A DNA stretch of 64,000 nucleotides from Rhizobacter sp. Root1238 (GTDB taxonomy: Bacteria > Pseudomonadota > Gammaproteobacteria > Burkholderiales > Burkholderiaceae_C). How positions within the stretch are numbered: the first letter of the stretch is position 1; every line of letters starts with the position of its first letter. The stretch is taken from positions 53,233 to 117,232 of the forward strand of contig NZ_LMDM01000008.1 of assembly GCF_001425825.1 (NCBI RefSeq). Reading direction: 5' to 3'. A program made the position numbers and the translations under genes. Of the stretch, positions 8,638 to 16,777 are shown in pieces. The notes under the pieces were generated by a model that worked only from the letters and a program-made list of their open reading frames with translations, ran no database searches and was not told where the DNA came from.

Positions 8638-10040
8638 AACACATCGTCTTCCTGACCGGCCACCTGGCCCGGCCCGCGCTGGAGCGGGTGCTGGGCGGCA
8701 TCGACGCGGCGCCCTTCACCTGGGAGGTGCGCGACCTCGGGCTGCAGGTGGCCGCGCTGATGACGGCCGAGATGATCGCGCGCCGCGTGCCGGGCCCGGT
8801 GCAGGCCGACCGCATCCTCGTGCCGGGGCGCTGCCGCGGCGACCTGGGGGCGCTGACGCAGCACTACGGCATCCCGGTGCAGCGCGGGCCGGAGGAGCTG
8901 AAGGACCTGCCGCGCTTCTTCAACCGGGCCGCGAAGCCGATGGACCTGAGCGAGTACGAGGTCGCGATCTTTGCCGAGATCGTCGACGCGCCGAAGTTGT
9001 CGGTCGACGCGATCGTCGAGCGTGCGCGCGGGTTGCGTGCCGATGGTGCCGACGTGATCGACCTCGGCAGCCTGCCGGCGACACGATTCGACCACCTGGC
9101 CGACAGCGTGCGGGCGCTGAAGGCCGAAGGCTTCTCGGTGAGCGTCGATTCGAACGATGCGCAGGAGCTGCTGCGCGGCGGCCGGGCCGGTGCCGACTAC
9201 CTGCTGAGCCTGACGCTGGACACGCTGTGGGTGGCCGACGAGGTCGACGCGATGCCGGTGCTGATCCCGCGCACGCCGGCCGACGAAGCCTCGCTGCACG
9301 CGGCCGTGGAGCGGATGCAGGCGAGCGGCAAGCCGTACTTCGCCGATTCGATCCTCGACCCGATCCCGTTCGGGCTGACGGCCTCGATCGTTCGCTACCA
9401 CCGGCTGCGCGAGCGCTTTCCGGACGCGCCGATCATGATGGGCATCGGCAACGTGACCGAGCTGACCGAGGCCGACACCAGCGGCATCAATGCACTGCTG
9501 TTCGGCATCGCGGCTGAACTGGATGTGGCCGCGGTGCTGACCACGCAGGTCAGCCAGCATGCGCGCCGCGCGGTGCGCGAGGCCGACTGGGCGCGCCGCA
9601 TCATGCATGCGGCGGCGAGCCACGGCAGCTTGCCGAAGGGCATCAGCGATGCGTTGATGACGGTGCATGCGAAGCACCCGTTTCCCGACACGCCGCAGGA
9701 GATTGCCGAGACGGCAGCGCAGGTGCGCGACCCCAACTTCCGCGTGCAGGTCTCGCCGCTGGGGCTGCACGTCTACAACCGCGACGGGCTGCGGCTGGGG
9801 CAAGGCGCGTTCGAGCTGTGGCCGCAGCTGAAGCTGGAGAACGATGCGGCGCATGCGTTTTACATGGGCGTGGAACTGGCCCACGCCGAGATCGCGTGGA
9901 AGCTGGGCAAGCGCTACGTGCAGGACCAGCCGCTCGACTGGGGCGCGGCGGTTGAGACGGGCGCGCAGGACCTGAACGGCTGGTGCGCGCCGGGCACGAC
10001 GATGGCCACCGGCAAGGCACGCAACGGAAGCGACCGATGA
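8622..10040 (+). CDS. Dihydropteroate synthase-related protein (DUF6513 type) of H4MPT synthesis
   Basis: This 472-residue protein has a central TIM-barrel region resembling dihydropteroate synthase (FAEIVDAPKLSVDAIVERARGL and DVIDLGS near residues 110-150), flanked by N- and C-terminal domains not found in FolP. Its archaeal and methylotroph relatives are thought to act at the pterin-arylamine condensation stage of methanopterin synthesis. The ATG at 8622 overlaps the flavoprotein gene by 16 bp, and the stop overlaps the following ATG (ATGA), so it sits in a coupled operon dmrB-like / this gene / DUF447 / mfnB. Confidence 0.83.
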   Translation: MDQSVEHIVFLTGHLARPALERVLGGIDAAPFTWEVRDLGLQVAALMTAEMIARRVPGPVQADRILVPGRCRGDLGALTQHYGIPVQRGPEELKDLPRFFNRAAKPMDLSEYEVAIFAEIVDAPKLSVDAIVERARGLRADGADVIDLGSLPATRFDHLADSVRALKAEGFSVSVDSNDAQELLRGGRAGADYLLSLTLDTLWVADEVDAMPVLIPRTPADEASLHAAVERMQASGKPYFADSILDPIPFGLTASIVRYHRLRERFPDAPIMMGIGNVTELTEADTSGINALLFGIAAELDVAAVLTTQVSQHARRAVREADWARRIMHAAASHGSLPKGISDALMTVHAKHPFPDTPQEIAETAAQVRDPNFRVQVSPLGLHVYNRDGLRLGQGAFELWPQLKLENDAAHAFYMGVELAHAEIAWKLGKRYVQDQPLDWGAAVETGAQDLNGWCAPGTTMATGKARNGSDR

Positions 10041-10615
10041 ACGACGTGATCTACGAGACGGTGGTGACGACGGTGTCGGCGGAGGGCGTGCCGCATGTGG
10101 CACCGATGGGCGCGCGCTACCAAGGCGGGCAGGTGGTGCTGATGCCGTTCAAGCCTTCGGCGACGCACGACAACATCGTCGCCACCGGGCATGCGGTGCT
10201 GAACCTGCTGACGGACACGCGAGTGTTTGCCGGCTGCGTGACGGGGCGCAAGGTGTGGCCGCTGGTGGCGGCCGACACGATCCTCGGCCAGCGGCTCGCG
10301 AGCGCGCTCGGGCATGTGGAGTTGAGGCTGGCCGAGCGGCGCGACGACGCGCAGCGACCGGTGCTGCTGATGGCGAGGGTGCACGAGGTGACGCATGCGC
10401 CTTTCATCGGATTCAACCGCGCGCAGGCGGCGGTGATCGAAGGGGCGGTGCTGGTGAGCCGGCTGCACATGCTGGCGGCGGAGAAGGTCGACAGCGAGAT
10501 GGCGTACTTGCAGATTGCGATCGACAAGACGGCCGGCGAGCCGGAGCGCGAAGCCTGGGGATGGTTGCGCAGCGCGGTGGCGCGGCATCGCGCGGGCCTG
10601 AAGGAGGCGCGGTGA
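10037..10615 (+). CDS. DUF447 family protein of the H4MPT island
   Basis: This 192-residue protein matches the DUF447 family, which has a split-barrel flavin-reductase-like fold and is shared by methanogens and H4MPT-using methylotrophs. The recognisable N-terminus is VIYETVVTTVSAEGVPHVAPMG. The conserved FIGFNRAQAAVIEGAVLVSR segment (about 120-140) is the family core. The biochemical role is unknown; co-occurrence with methanopterin genes points to cofactor synthesis. It is translationally coupled on both sides (ATGA upstream, TGATG downstream). Confidence 0.8.
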   Translation: MNDVIYETVVTTVSAEGVPHVAPMGARYQGGQVVLMPFKPSATHDNIVATGHAVLNLLTDTRVFAGCVTGRKVWPLVAADTILGQRLASALGHVELRLAERRDDAQRPVLLMARVHEVTHAPFIGFNRAQAAVIEGAVLVSRLHMLAAEKVDSEMAYLQIAIDKTAGEPEREAWGWLRSAVARHRAGLKEAR

Positions 10616-11307
10616 TGCGGTTGCTGGTCAGCGTTCGAAGCCCGGCCGAGGCCCTGCTCGCGGCCGACGGCGGGGTCGATTTCATCGACCTGAAGGAGCC
10701 GCGCGACGGGGCGTTGGGCGGGCTGCCGGTCCCGACGGTCCGCGCCATCGTGCAGGCGCTGCGCGAGCGCGGCATCGCGCTGCCGATCAGCGCGACCATC
10801 GGCGATGTGCCGATGCGCGACGCGGCGCGGATCGCCGCGCGGGTCGACGCGGTGGGCGCGTGTGCGGTCGACTACGTGAAGGTCGGCATCGAGCGCTCGC
10901 CCGACGCTGCGGTGGTGCTCGACCTGCTGGCCGGCCGCCGGCACGCGGTGGTGCCGGTGTTCATCGCCGACCATGGGCTCGACGAGGCGTTGGTCGCGCA
11001 GGCCTGCAGGCTGGGTTTTCCCGCGCTGATGGCCGACACCGCGGACAAGCGGGCCGGCAGCTTGTTCGACTGCGTGGCCGCGCCGGACCTGCGGCGCTTC
11101 GTCGCGACAGTGCGCCGGGCCGGCAAGCTGGTCGGGCTGGCAGGGGCCTTGCGCCTGCCGGACCTGCCGGCGCTGCGAGCGCTGGCGCCGGACTTCGCGG
11201 GGTTCCGCAGCGCGGTGTGCGCGGGTGACCGGGCTTCGGCGCTCGATGCGCAGAAGGTGCGCGGGTTGGCGGGCCTGCTGGGCCGGGCTCCCGTGGCACA
11301 CCACTGA
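10615..11307 (+). CDS. mfnB: (5-formylfuran-3-yl)methyl phosphate synthase
   Basis: This 230-residue TIM-barrel protein matches MfnB (former DUF556), which makes the furan ring precursor of methanofuran/methylofuran from two glyceraldehyde-3-phosphates. Conserved stretches include VDFIDLKEPRDGALG with the family lysine near residue 27, the VDYVKVGIE segment near 88 and the AGKLVGLAGAL stretch near 170. The start ATG shares a base with the preceding stop. It is the last gene of this operon; 199 bp separate it from an unrelated accessory gene. With the kinase, hydantoinase-like and ATP-grasp genes at 14.1-16.8 kb it supplies the cofactor for the Fhc complex. Confidence 0.9.
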   Translation: MRLLVSVRSPAEALLAADGGVDFIDLKEPRDGALGGLPVPTVRAIVQALRERGIALPISATIGDVPMRDAARIAARVDAVGACAVDYVKVGIERSPDAAVVLDLLAGRRHAVVPVFIADHGLDEALVAQACRLGFPALMADTADKRAGSLFDCVAAPDLRRFVATVRRAGKLVGLAGALRLPDLPALRALAPDFAGFRSAVCAGDRASALDAQKVRGLAGLLGRAPVAHH

Positions 11308-11506
11308 ACGGCGGCGTTCGCGGCGACAGCCCGGCGCCTGTCGGTCGGGCCGGAACGGCAGGGCGCACTGCTGCCGCGTCGCGCTGGGCGATCCTCCGCT
11401 TCGCTTTTCCGTCGCCGGCCAGGGCCGGCCCGCTTCCACACTGGAGACACGTCGGAACGGGCTGCAACCCGCCGTCGCCGCCCTCCCAACACAGGAAGCC
11501 ATTGCC

Positions 11507-12742
11507 ATGAAAGTCAACCAGAACAACGGAGTTCGCGCTGCCTCCGCCACCTCTGAAGCGCCACGCCAGGACAGCCCCGCGTCGAACGCCCCTACCGGCG
11601 CGCGCTCGCGATCGACAGAGGGCACGCTTGGAGCGCTGCAGACGCGCACCTCGCGCGCGTCCAGCACGCCGCCCAGCAAACGCGGCCCCACCAACAGCAA
11701 GTTCGAGCTCTCGAGTGCCGTGACCTACCAGCCCGGCAGTGGCCAGAAGCCGTCGCAGCCCAATGGCGAGCCGTATGCGACACCCCATTTCGTCGATCCG
11801 AAAACGGGCGAGCGCGTCCACCTGACGGGCGTCGAGTTGAACTCCGGCGAATTCATCGTCACCAACCACGAGACGCACAAGGCCGTGGCGAGCCTGCGCA
11901 TCATGGGCAGCGGCGACGACAAGGTCGCCGTGCGGCCGGAGGATTACGGGCTGAAGGGCGGCACGCGCTACACGCTGCGCGACGGCACGCCGTGCGACAG
12001 CCGCGGCAACCCGCTGCGCAGCTACAGTTCGTCCCCGCCGCGCCCGCGCACCACCCATCCGAGTTCCGGCCTGAGGCTCAGGGACGAGCCGTCGGGCTAC
12101 GAAAGCGACGACTCCAACGGCTCGGCCTACTCGGGCAACGCGCTGACCGGCCGCGCACCGTCGCAGGCCGAGATCCAGCAGCGCACCGACGACCTGCGGC
12201 GGCGCGGCTTCCAGCCCATGGGTTACCACGGCACCAACCAGGAGGGGATGAACTCGCTCGTCCGGCAGGGTCCACGCCGCGGCCATGGTGGCTCCAACAG
12301 CGGGCTCGAACGCGGCAACGGCTTCTATGTCTCGCGCCAATCCGGCTACGCCGAGGACTGGGCCGACAGCGCCACCCAATCGGGCGAGCCGCAGCCGCCG
12401 CGCTACGAGACGCCGCGCTATCCCGGCGAGCGCGGCATGGCTGCCGTCGGCGCCGTCTATGTGCAGCATCCCCAGCACTTCACCCCGGGACGCGATATCG
12501 CCTGGGGCCAGCAGTCGTCGCAGGGCGACCCGAATGGCGACCGCCGCCTGTCGCACCGCGACACCCACGGCGACATGGCCGACGGCCGCTACGCGACCGA
12601 GGCTGTCATCGCGCCGCGCCAGTACCGCAACACCCGCATCGTGCCGACGTACTCCTCCTCGCCGGGCCGGATGGGGTCGTATCCGTCGCATGAGGCGCCG
12701 GCGTATTCACGGCCCTACCATCCGGACGACGACGACTATTGA
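11507..12742 (+). CDS. Putative exotoxin A/cholix-like ADP-ribosyltransferase effector
   Basis: This 411-residue protein has no signal peptide. Residues 1-90 are rich in Ser, Pro, Thr and Gln. Residues 220-381 resemble domain III of exotoxin A: a helix with RRRGFQPMGYHGT (His241), then NGFYVSRQSGYAEDWAD (Tyr274, Trp285), and finally GRYATEAVIAP with Glu365 followed by RIVP. The His-to-Tyr, His-to-aromatic and His-to-Glu spacings are 33, 44 and 124. As I recall, cholix has 33, 44 and 121. The second tyrosine of the family is replaced by Trp. Receptor-binding and translocation domains are absent, as in a delivered effector, but no secretion system is in the window. The ATG at 11507 has AGGAAG upstream. 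The link is by eye, not by search. Confidence 0.65.
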   Translation: MKVNQNNGVRAASATSEAPRQDSPASNAPTGARSRSTEGTLGALQTRTSRASSTPPSKRGPTNSKFELSSAVTYQPGSGQKPSQPNGEPYATPHFVDPKTGERVHLTGVELNSGEFIVTNHETHKAVASLRIMGSGDDKVAVRPEDYGLKGGTRYTLRDGTPCDSRGNPLRSYSSSPPRPRTTHPSSGLRLRDEPSGYESDDSNGSAYSGNALTGRAPSQAEIQQRTDDLRRRGFQPMGYHGTNQEGMNSLVRQGPRRGHGGSNSGLERGNGFYVSRQSGYAEDWADSATQSGEPQPPRYETPRYPGERGMAAVGAVYVQHPQHFTPGRDIAWGQQSSQGDPNGDRRLSHRDTHGDMADGRYATEAVIAPRQYRNTRIVPTYSSSPGRMGSYPSHEAPAYSRPYHPDDDDY

Positions 12743-13010
12743 AGAGAGGGATCGAGATGGCGTCCTGGCCCGGCTCGCAGACCCGACCCACGGGAGCGAG
12801 ATCGGCCAGGGTCCTGATGCCCTGATCGCCCCATGGTTCTCGACCCAACGTCTGTCAAGTTTCAAGCGCGACATCGATCTCTTTAGCAGATGCCGGTATC
12901 TGCAAAGGCTTCACCCCTGGTCATTTGTACGCTCCCATTGCGGTGAGAAGTCGGCGAGGCTGCGCGCTCACTTGCACAGCCATTGACGAACAGATCTCAG
13001 GGAAGAATCC

Positions 13011-13259
13011 ATGCAAAGCACTGCACACGCGCGTCGGCGCGGGAACACCCATTTCATTTCCGTAGCAGCGCTGCTTGGTGTTGCACTCGTCTACCTCCAC
13101 TGCCGGGCCCAAGGCGTGCCACCACCGCCAGAATCGCCGGGGCAATACGCGGATGCACAGAGTGAGCTTCGGAGCAACTACGCTCGCTACTACGGACCTG
13201 AAATGGGCACTACACGAAGAGTGATCCCAATGACCAAGATCAAATCAATGGCGGCATGA
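13011..13259 (+). CDS. Small hypothetical protein with one membrane segment
   Basis: This unrecognised 82-residue product has a single hydrophobic segment (FISVAALLGVALVYLHC, about 14-31) after a basic N-terminus, followed by a short Pro-rich and polar tail. This suggests an inner-membrane anchored or secreted small protein. GGGAAGAA lies just before the ATG. It belongs to a small patch of lower-GC genes (12.8-14.1 kb) unlike the C1 genes around it. It could be a remnant of a longer gene. Confidence 0.45.
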   Translation: MQSTAHARRRGNTHFISVAALLGVALVYLHCRAQGVPPPPESPGQYADAQSELRSNYARYYGPEMGTTRRVIPMTKIKSMAA

Positions 13260-13284
13260 ATTTTTGCCAATGCATGGGGTATCG

Positions 13285-13653
13285 ATGATGCGCGCCCTTC
13301 TGGCAATGCTTCTTTCAATCTTGACAGCCTGCTCGCCGATCTTTGATGGCAGCGATTGCGCGGATACGTTGGTGAGCGCAACCACATCTGCGGATGGAAA
13401 TATTGTCGCGAACACGATTCGTCGTGACTGCGGAGCCACGACGGCATTCTCAAACATTGTCTTTCTGAAAAAATCAAACGATGCCAGCGGTACGGACGGA
13501 AAGTGGGGGGACAAAGTTTATGTGTTGCAGGGTGAGGTGAACGTTACCGTCCAATGGAGCGGTAAAAACCTGAAGATCAAGGCGCCACCATCGGGAAAAG
13601 ATGTCTTCTTGAGAAGGGATGAGTGGGCTGAGATCAAGATCGTCTACGAGTAG
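13285..13653 (+). CDS. Hypothetical lipoprotein
   Basis: The product is a small exported protein of about 122 residues. A short hydrophobic signal (RALLAMLLSILTAC) ends in a lipobox-like LTAC, so Cys16 is the probable lipidated residue (counting from the first ATG). The mature part has VSATTSADGNIVANTIRRDCGATTAFSN and an all-beta look. It resembles small DUF-type lipoproteins often seen next to toxin or membrane proteins, but I cannot name a family. Two adjacent ATGs at 13285 and 13288 are possible starts. GC content is below the local average. Confidence 0.6.
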   Translation: MMRALLAMLLSILTACSPIFDGSDCADTLVSATTSADGNIVANTIRRDCGATTAFSNIVFLKKSNDASGTDGKWGDKVYVLQGEVNVTVQWSGKNLKIKAPPSGKDVFLRRDEWAEIKIVYE

Positions 13654-13654
13654 C

Positions 13655-14095
13655 ATGACAAATACTGTCGAGACTCTCGCCGTATTCTTGACGTGGGCCG
13701 GCCTGGCTACGGCAAGTGGGTTCTTGGTCGGGGCGACAAGCCCACACGGAATGGCCGGATTCATCTATTCCAGTGTTGCGCTTGGAATTGCTGGGGGAAT
13801 CGCATTCCCGGCCTTCTCGTACCTCATGGGCCTCGATCTCGACATCCACCCAAGAATCTACGCCGGCGGCGGAATTGGTCTGGTGTTCGGGGCTCTTGCG
13901 TTTCCCCTCAGTACAGTCATTGCGGAGCGCACCCTCCATTTCCCTCGCGACACTGTCCAACTTGTCTTGTTCGCCTACCTGTGCGCCTTGGGCGCTTTGC
14001 TTGGATGTTTGGCGACGGTGGTCAAGCGCAGCATGAAAAGGCGGAACAGAGCGCCCCGTTCTTCTTCCGGCTCAACCGCCACGACGGACCACTAG
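13655..14095 (+). CDS. Hypothetical four-helix membrane protein
   Basis: This 146-residue protein has four predicted transmembrane helices (about residues 5-28, 32-55, 65-85 and 97-120) and a basic, Ser-rich C-terminal tail (KRSMKRRNRAPRSSS). I recognise no family. The ATG at 13655 follows the lipoprotein stop by one base, suggesting the two are co-translated. Its stop codon overlaps the stop of the convergent kinase gene by a few bases. It is probably an inner-membrane protein. Confidence 0.55.
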   Translation: MTNTVETLAVFLTWAGLATASGFLVGATSPHGMAGFIYSSVALGIAGGIAFPAFSYLMGLDLDIHPRIYAGGGIGLVFGALAFPLSTVIAERTLHFPRDTVQLVLFAYLCALGALLGCLATVVKRSMKRRNRAPRSSSGSTATTDH

Positions 14096-14700
14096 AACCC
14101 CCGCGCGCCCAGCACCGGATTCTCTCCAAACAACAACGCCCGCATCCCCTCCAGATCATCCTTGTGGATGATCTCGATCGGAAACGACGCCCCATCCGCG
14201 AGCGACGCGAAGCGCTGATCGACGATGCCGTCTTCGCTCAACTGCGCGAGGCTCGATGCCCCATCGACCCGGCACGACTTCACCACCACCAGCCGCTCGG
14301 CATTCAGTCGCCGCGCCAGATCCAGCGCGATGCTGTCCGACGTGACCTCCCAGTTGGTGTGCCCGTCGGCGTGCTCGCGCTGCAGTTCGAACGGCAGCCA
14401 CAGCGCCGTCTGCCCCTTGTGCAGCACCCGCCGGATGTCGCCGCGGCTGGTCGCCAATTGCAGCGCGGGGTTCAGCGCATTCAGCTGGTACGCCGTCTGC
14501 GCCATCGCGAGCACCGCCATGTTGTGCGCGGCCAGGTCGTGAAACTGCCAGTGCGACTGCAGCCGCCGCACCTCGTCAGCAAAGGTGCCGCCGCCGCACA
14601 CCAGCGTCACCCGCCCGCCCCCGAGCTGCGCCAGCAGGTCGAGCCACTGCGGCAGCACCGGGTCCGCGCACAGGCTGCCGCCGAGCTTGACGATCCACAT
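14092..14700 (-). CDS. Amino-acid-kinase family protein (MfnE-like)
   Basis: This 202-residue protein has the amino-acid kinase fold, with VKLGGSLCADPVLPQW at the N-terminus, the VCGGGTFADEVRR phosphate loop near residue 35, and TSDSIALDLARRL in the nucleotide half. In methanogens the related MfnE phosphorylates the aminomethyl-furan phosphate intermediate of methanofuran synthesis, and methylotrophs carry a homologue in the same set. It is shorter than general AAK enzymes, as expected for this subgroup. The start at 14700 overlaps the stop of the upstream hydantoinase-like gene by one base. Confidence 0.78.
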   Translation of the reverse strand: MWIVKLGGSLCADPVLPQWLDLLAQLGGGRVTLVCGGGTFADEVRRLQSHWQFHDLAAHNMAVLAMAQTAYQLNALNPALQLATSRGDIRRVLHKGQTALWLPFELQREHADGHTNWEVTSDSIALDLARRLNAERLVVVKSCRVDGASSLAQLSEDGIVDQRFASLADGASFPIEIIHKDDLEGMRALLFGENPVLGARGF

Positions 14701-15773
14701 CAGCGCAGCTCCATGTCGAGCAGCATCGCCACCGCCACGCTGGGCGCGCACACCTGCGCCCAGCCGGCCACGCCGGGTGCGGCGCCGGGGCCGATGCGGG
14801 CCAGGTCGGCGCCGTACGAGCGGCAGGCGCACGCGGCACCGTGCGCGCTGGCCAGCACGTCCGGCACCAGGAAGTCGCCGCAGCCCGCACTCACGACGAC
14901 GGCATCAGCCGACAGCCCGTGCATCGCCATCACGCGGTGCAATTGCGCACCCAGCTCGGCCACCTGCGCGGCACGCCAGTCCTGCGCAAACACCAGCCAT
15001 TCGGCATCGCTCGCATCGCGCGCGTCCATGCCGATCATGCGGGCCAGCCGCTTGCGCGTGGCAGCCGCATCCTTCGGCGCGTTGTCGGCGCTCGGGTACA
15101 GGTCGTGCGCCGCATCCAGCTCGCCGGTCAGCCGGTACACGTCGGCCACCGTCGCGAAGTACTCGTTCATCACGTTGAGCTGCTGGCCGCGCCACGGAAT
15201 CTGCCGCGCCAGCCCGCACAGCGGCGTGCGCACCACGCCCTGGTAAACCAGCTCGCCGGTGGCCAGCCGCTGCACGTCGCTGCGCGCCTGCGTGACGACC
15301 CGGCCGCCCTTGAACGCGATCACGTCGGTGGTGGTGCTGCCGATGTCGACCAGCACGCCGTCGCCCAGCTCGCGCGCCGCATGCATCGCGGTCGCCAGCC
15401 AGTTGGCCGACGCAATGTGCGCCCACTCGCCGGCCACGCGCTCGCGGCCGCACCAGCCGCGGTCACCGGCGAAGAACTGCAGCGGCGGCGCTTCGGGCCA
15501 CGCATCGCACAGCAGCGCGGCAATGCGCTGCACGCCTTCTTCGCGGTGTTCGAACAGGTCGACCATCTCGCCGGTCATCGTCACCGCATGCCGCGCCCGC
15601 GCGGCCGTGGGCCAGCGTTCGCGGGCCGACTGCAGCGCGCGCTCCAGGTGCTCGATGCCCTGCCACAGCGGACAGGCCCATTGCGCCACGTCGATCACGC
15701 GGCCTCGCTGCAGCAGGCAGGCCTTGACGTGCGCGCCGCCGATGTCCCAGCCGATCACGGTGGCCTCAGCCAT
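14700..15773 (-). CDS. Hydantoinase/oxoprolinase-like protein (MfnF-like) of methylofuran synthesis
   Basis: This 357-residue protein has the actin-like ATPase signature of hydantoinase A relatives, with GWDIGGAHVKACLL at the start and LVDIGSTTTDVIAF at about residue 145. Its homologues are conserved in H4MPT/methanofuran-using organisms. In archaea the MfnF relative couples the furan unit to the arylamine side chain, so a role in assembling methylofuran is inferred. It is translationally coupled to its neighbours: eight bases overlap the ATP-grasp gene upstream, and one base overlaps the kinase gene downstream. Confidence 0.78.
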   Translation of the reverse strand: MAEATVIGWDIGGAHVKACLLQRGRVIDVAQWACPLWQGIEHLERALQSARERWPTAARARHAVTMTGEMVDLFEHREEGVQRIAALLCDAWPEAPPLQFFAGDRGWCGRERVAGEWAHIASANWLATAMHAARELGDGVLVDIGSTTTDVIAFKGGRVVTQARSDVQRLATGELVYQGVVRTPLCGLARQIPWRGQQLNVMNEYFATVADVYRLTGELDAAHDLYPSADNAPKDAAATRKRLARMIGMDARDASDAEWLVFAQDWRAAQVAELGAQLHRVMAMHGLSADAVVVSAGCGDFLVPDVLASAHGAACACRSYGADLARIGPGAAPGVAGWAQVCAPSVAVAMLLDMELR

Positions 15774-16755
15774 CGCGGCCCTCCGCGTCGTGACCGGCGG
15801 CATGGTCCTGCAGCAGCTCGGCAGCCAGGTTGCGGCCCAGCGCGGCCGACAGCCCCACATACGCGCACGTCACGCGCGGGTTCACCTCGATCACCACCGG
15901 TCCGCAGCGCGGGTGCCACACCAGGTCGATGCCGACGAAGCCGCGCAGGCCGGGGATGCCCTTGGCCACCTGCTTCGCCAGCCGCGACAGCACCGGCCCG
16001 CGCTCGCCGCCCACCGCGATCGCGTTGACGTCGACACCGTCGAACGACAACGCGCCCGCGCCGTCCACGGTGATGCGCTGCCGGTTGACGCTGAGCAGCT
16101 CGGTGCGCCCGGCGGTGCACAGCATCGACACGCTGAGCGGTTCGCCGTCGACCCACGGCTCGATCGCCATCGGGCTGCCGGCCGTCGAGCGCCGGTCCCA
16201 GTCGGCCAGCGCGTCTTCCTGCGACCGGTGCACGCGGGTCGCGACACCGCCCGCGCCGTCGTCCGGCTTGACGACCCAGCGCTCCACCTCCGGCACGTGC
16301 TCGAACGCGAGCGGCGTCGCGAGCCCCTGCCCGGCCAGCCGCAGCAGCGTCGCGCGCTTGCCCGAGGCCACCGCGATGGCCGCTGCCGAGCACCCCAGCC
16401 AGCGCGCCGGCCCGACCACCTGCTGCATCTGCGCCAGCAGGCCGCCGGTCTCGGGCGCAACGACCCAGGCCACGTCGTGCAAGGCGGCCTGCCGCGCGAC
16501 GAAATCGAAGGCCGATTCGCCGGCGCGCAGCCGCACCGGCTCGGCATTGCCCGGCACGCGTGGCGCACGCGCGCTGGCGGCGACCGACAGCGACACGCCG
16601 TCGACCTGCAGCAGGTCCTGCGCCAGCGCATCGCGCATCGACAGGCCCAGCGGCAGCAGCGCGGCCGCGGCCGCCTCGTCATTGACCGATTCGTCGCCGG
16701 CCGACGGAATGATCCCGCCGCCGCTGAGATACTCGTACACGAAGACGCGTTTCAT
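15766..16755 (-). CDS. ATP-grasp ligase (MfnD-like)
   Basis: This 329-residue ATP-grasp protein carries the ATP-binding strand VVKPDDGAGGVATRV (about 168) and the metal-binding strand VIEVNPRVTCAYVGLS (about 290). In methanogens MfnD ligates glutamate to tyramine. Bacterial methylofuran has tyrosine and many glutamates, so an analogous glutamate-ligase role is inferred. It is the first gene of the three-gene minus-strand operon and diverges from the HisA-like gene with only 22 bp between the two start codons. Confidence 0.76.
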   Translation of the reverse strand: MKRVFVYEYLSGGGIIPSAGDESVNDEAAAAALLPLGLSMRDALAQDLLQVDGVSLSVAASARAPRVPGNAEPVRLRAGESAFDFVARQAALHDVAWVVAPETGGLLAQMQQVVGPARWLGCSAAAIAVASGKRATLLRLAGQGLATPLAFEHVPEVERWVVKPDDGAGGVATRVHRSQEDALADWDRRSTAGSPMAIEPWVDGEPLSVSMLCTAGRTELLSVNRQRITVDGAGALSFDGVDVNAIAVGGERGPVLSRLAKQVAKGIPGLRGFVGIDLVWHPRCGPVVIEVNPRVTCAYVGLSAALGRNLAAELLQDHAAGHDAEGRDG

Positions 16756-16777
16756 CGATGCTCCCGATCCGTTCAAC

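Noticed and set aside
13693..15246. 517-codon plus-strand frame spanning the membrane protein and the kinase/hydantoinase-like genes
   Set aside because: It crosses three recognised genes on both strands and has no domain of its own.
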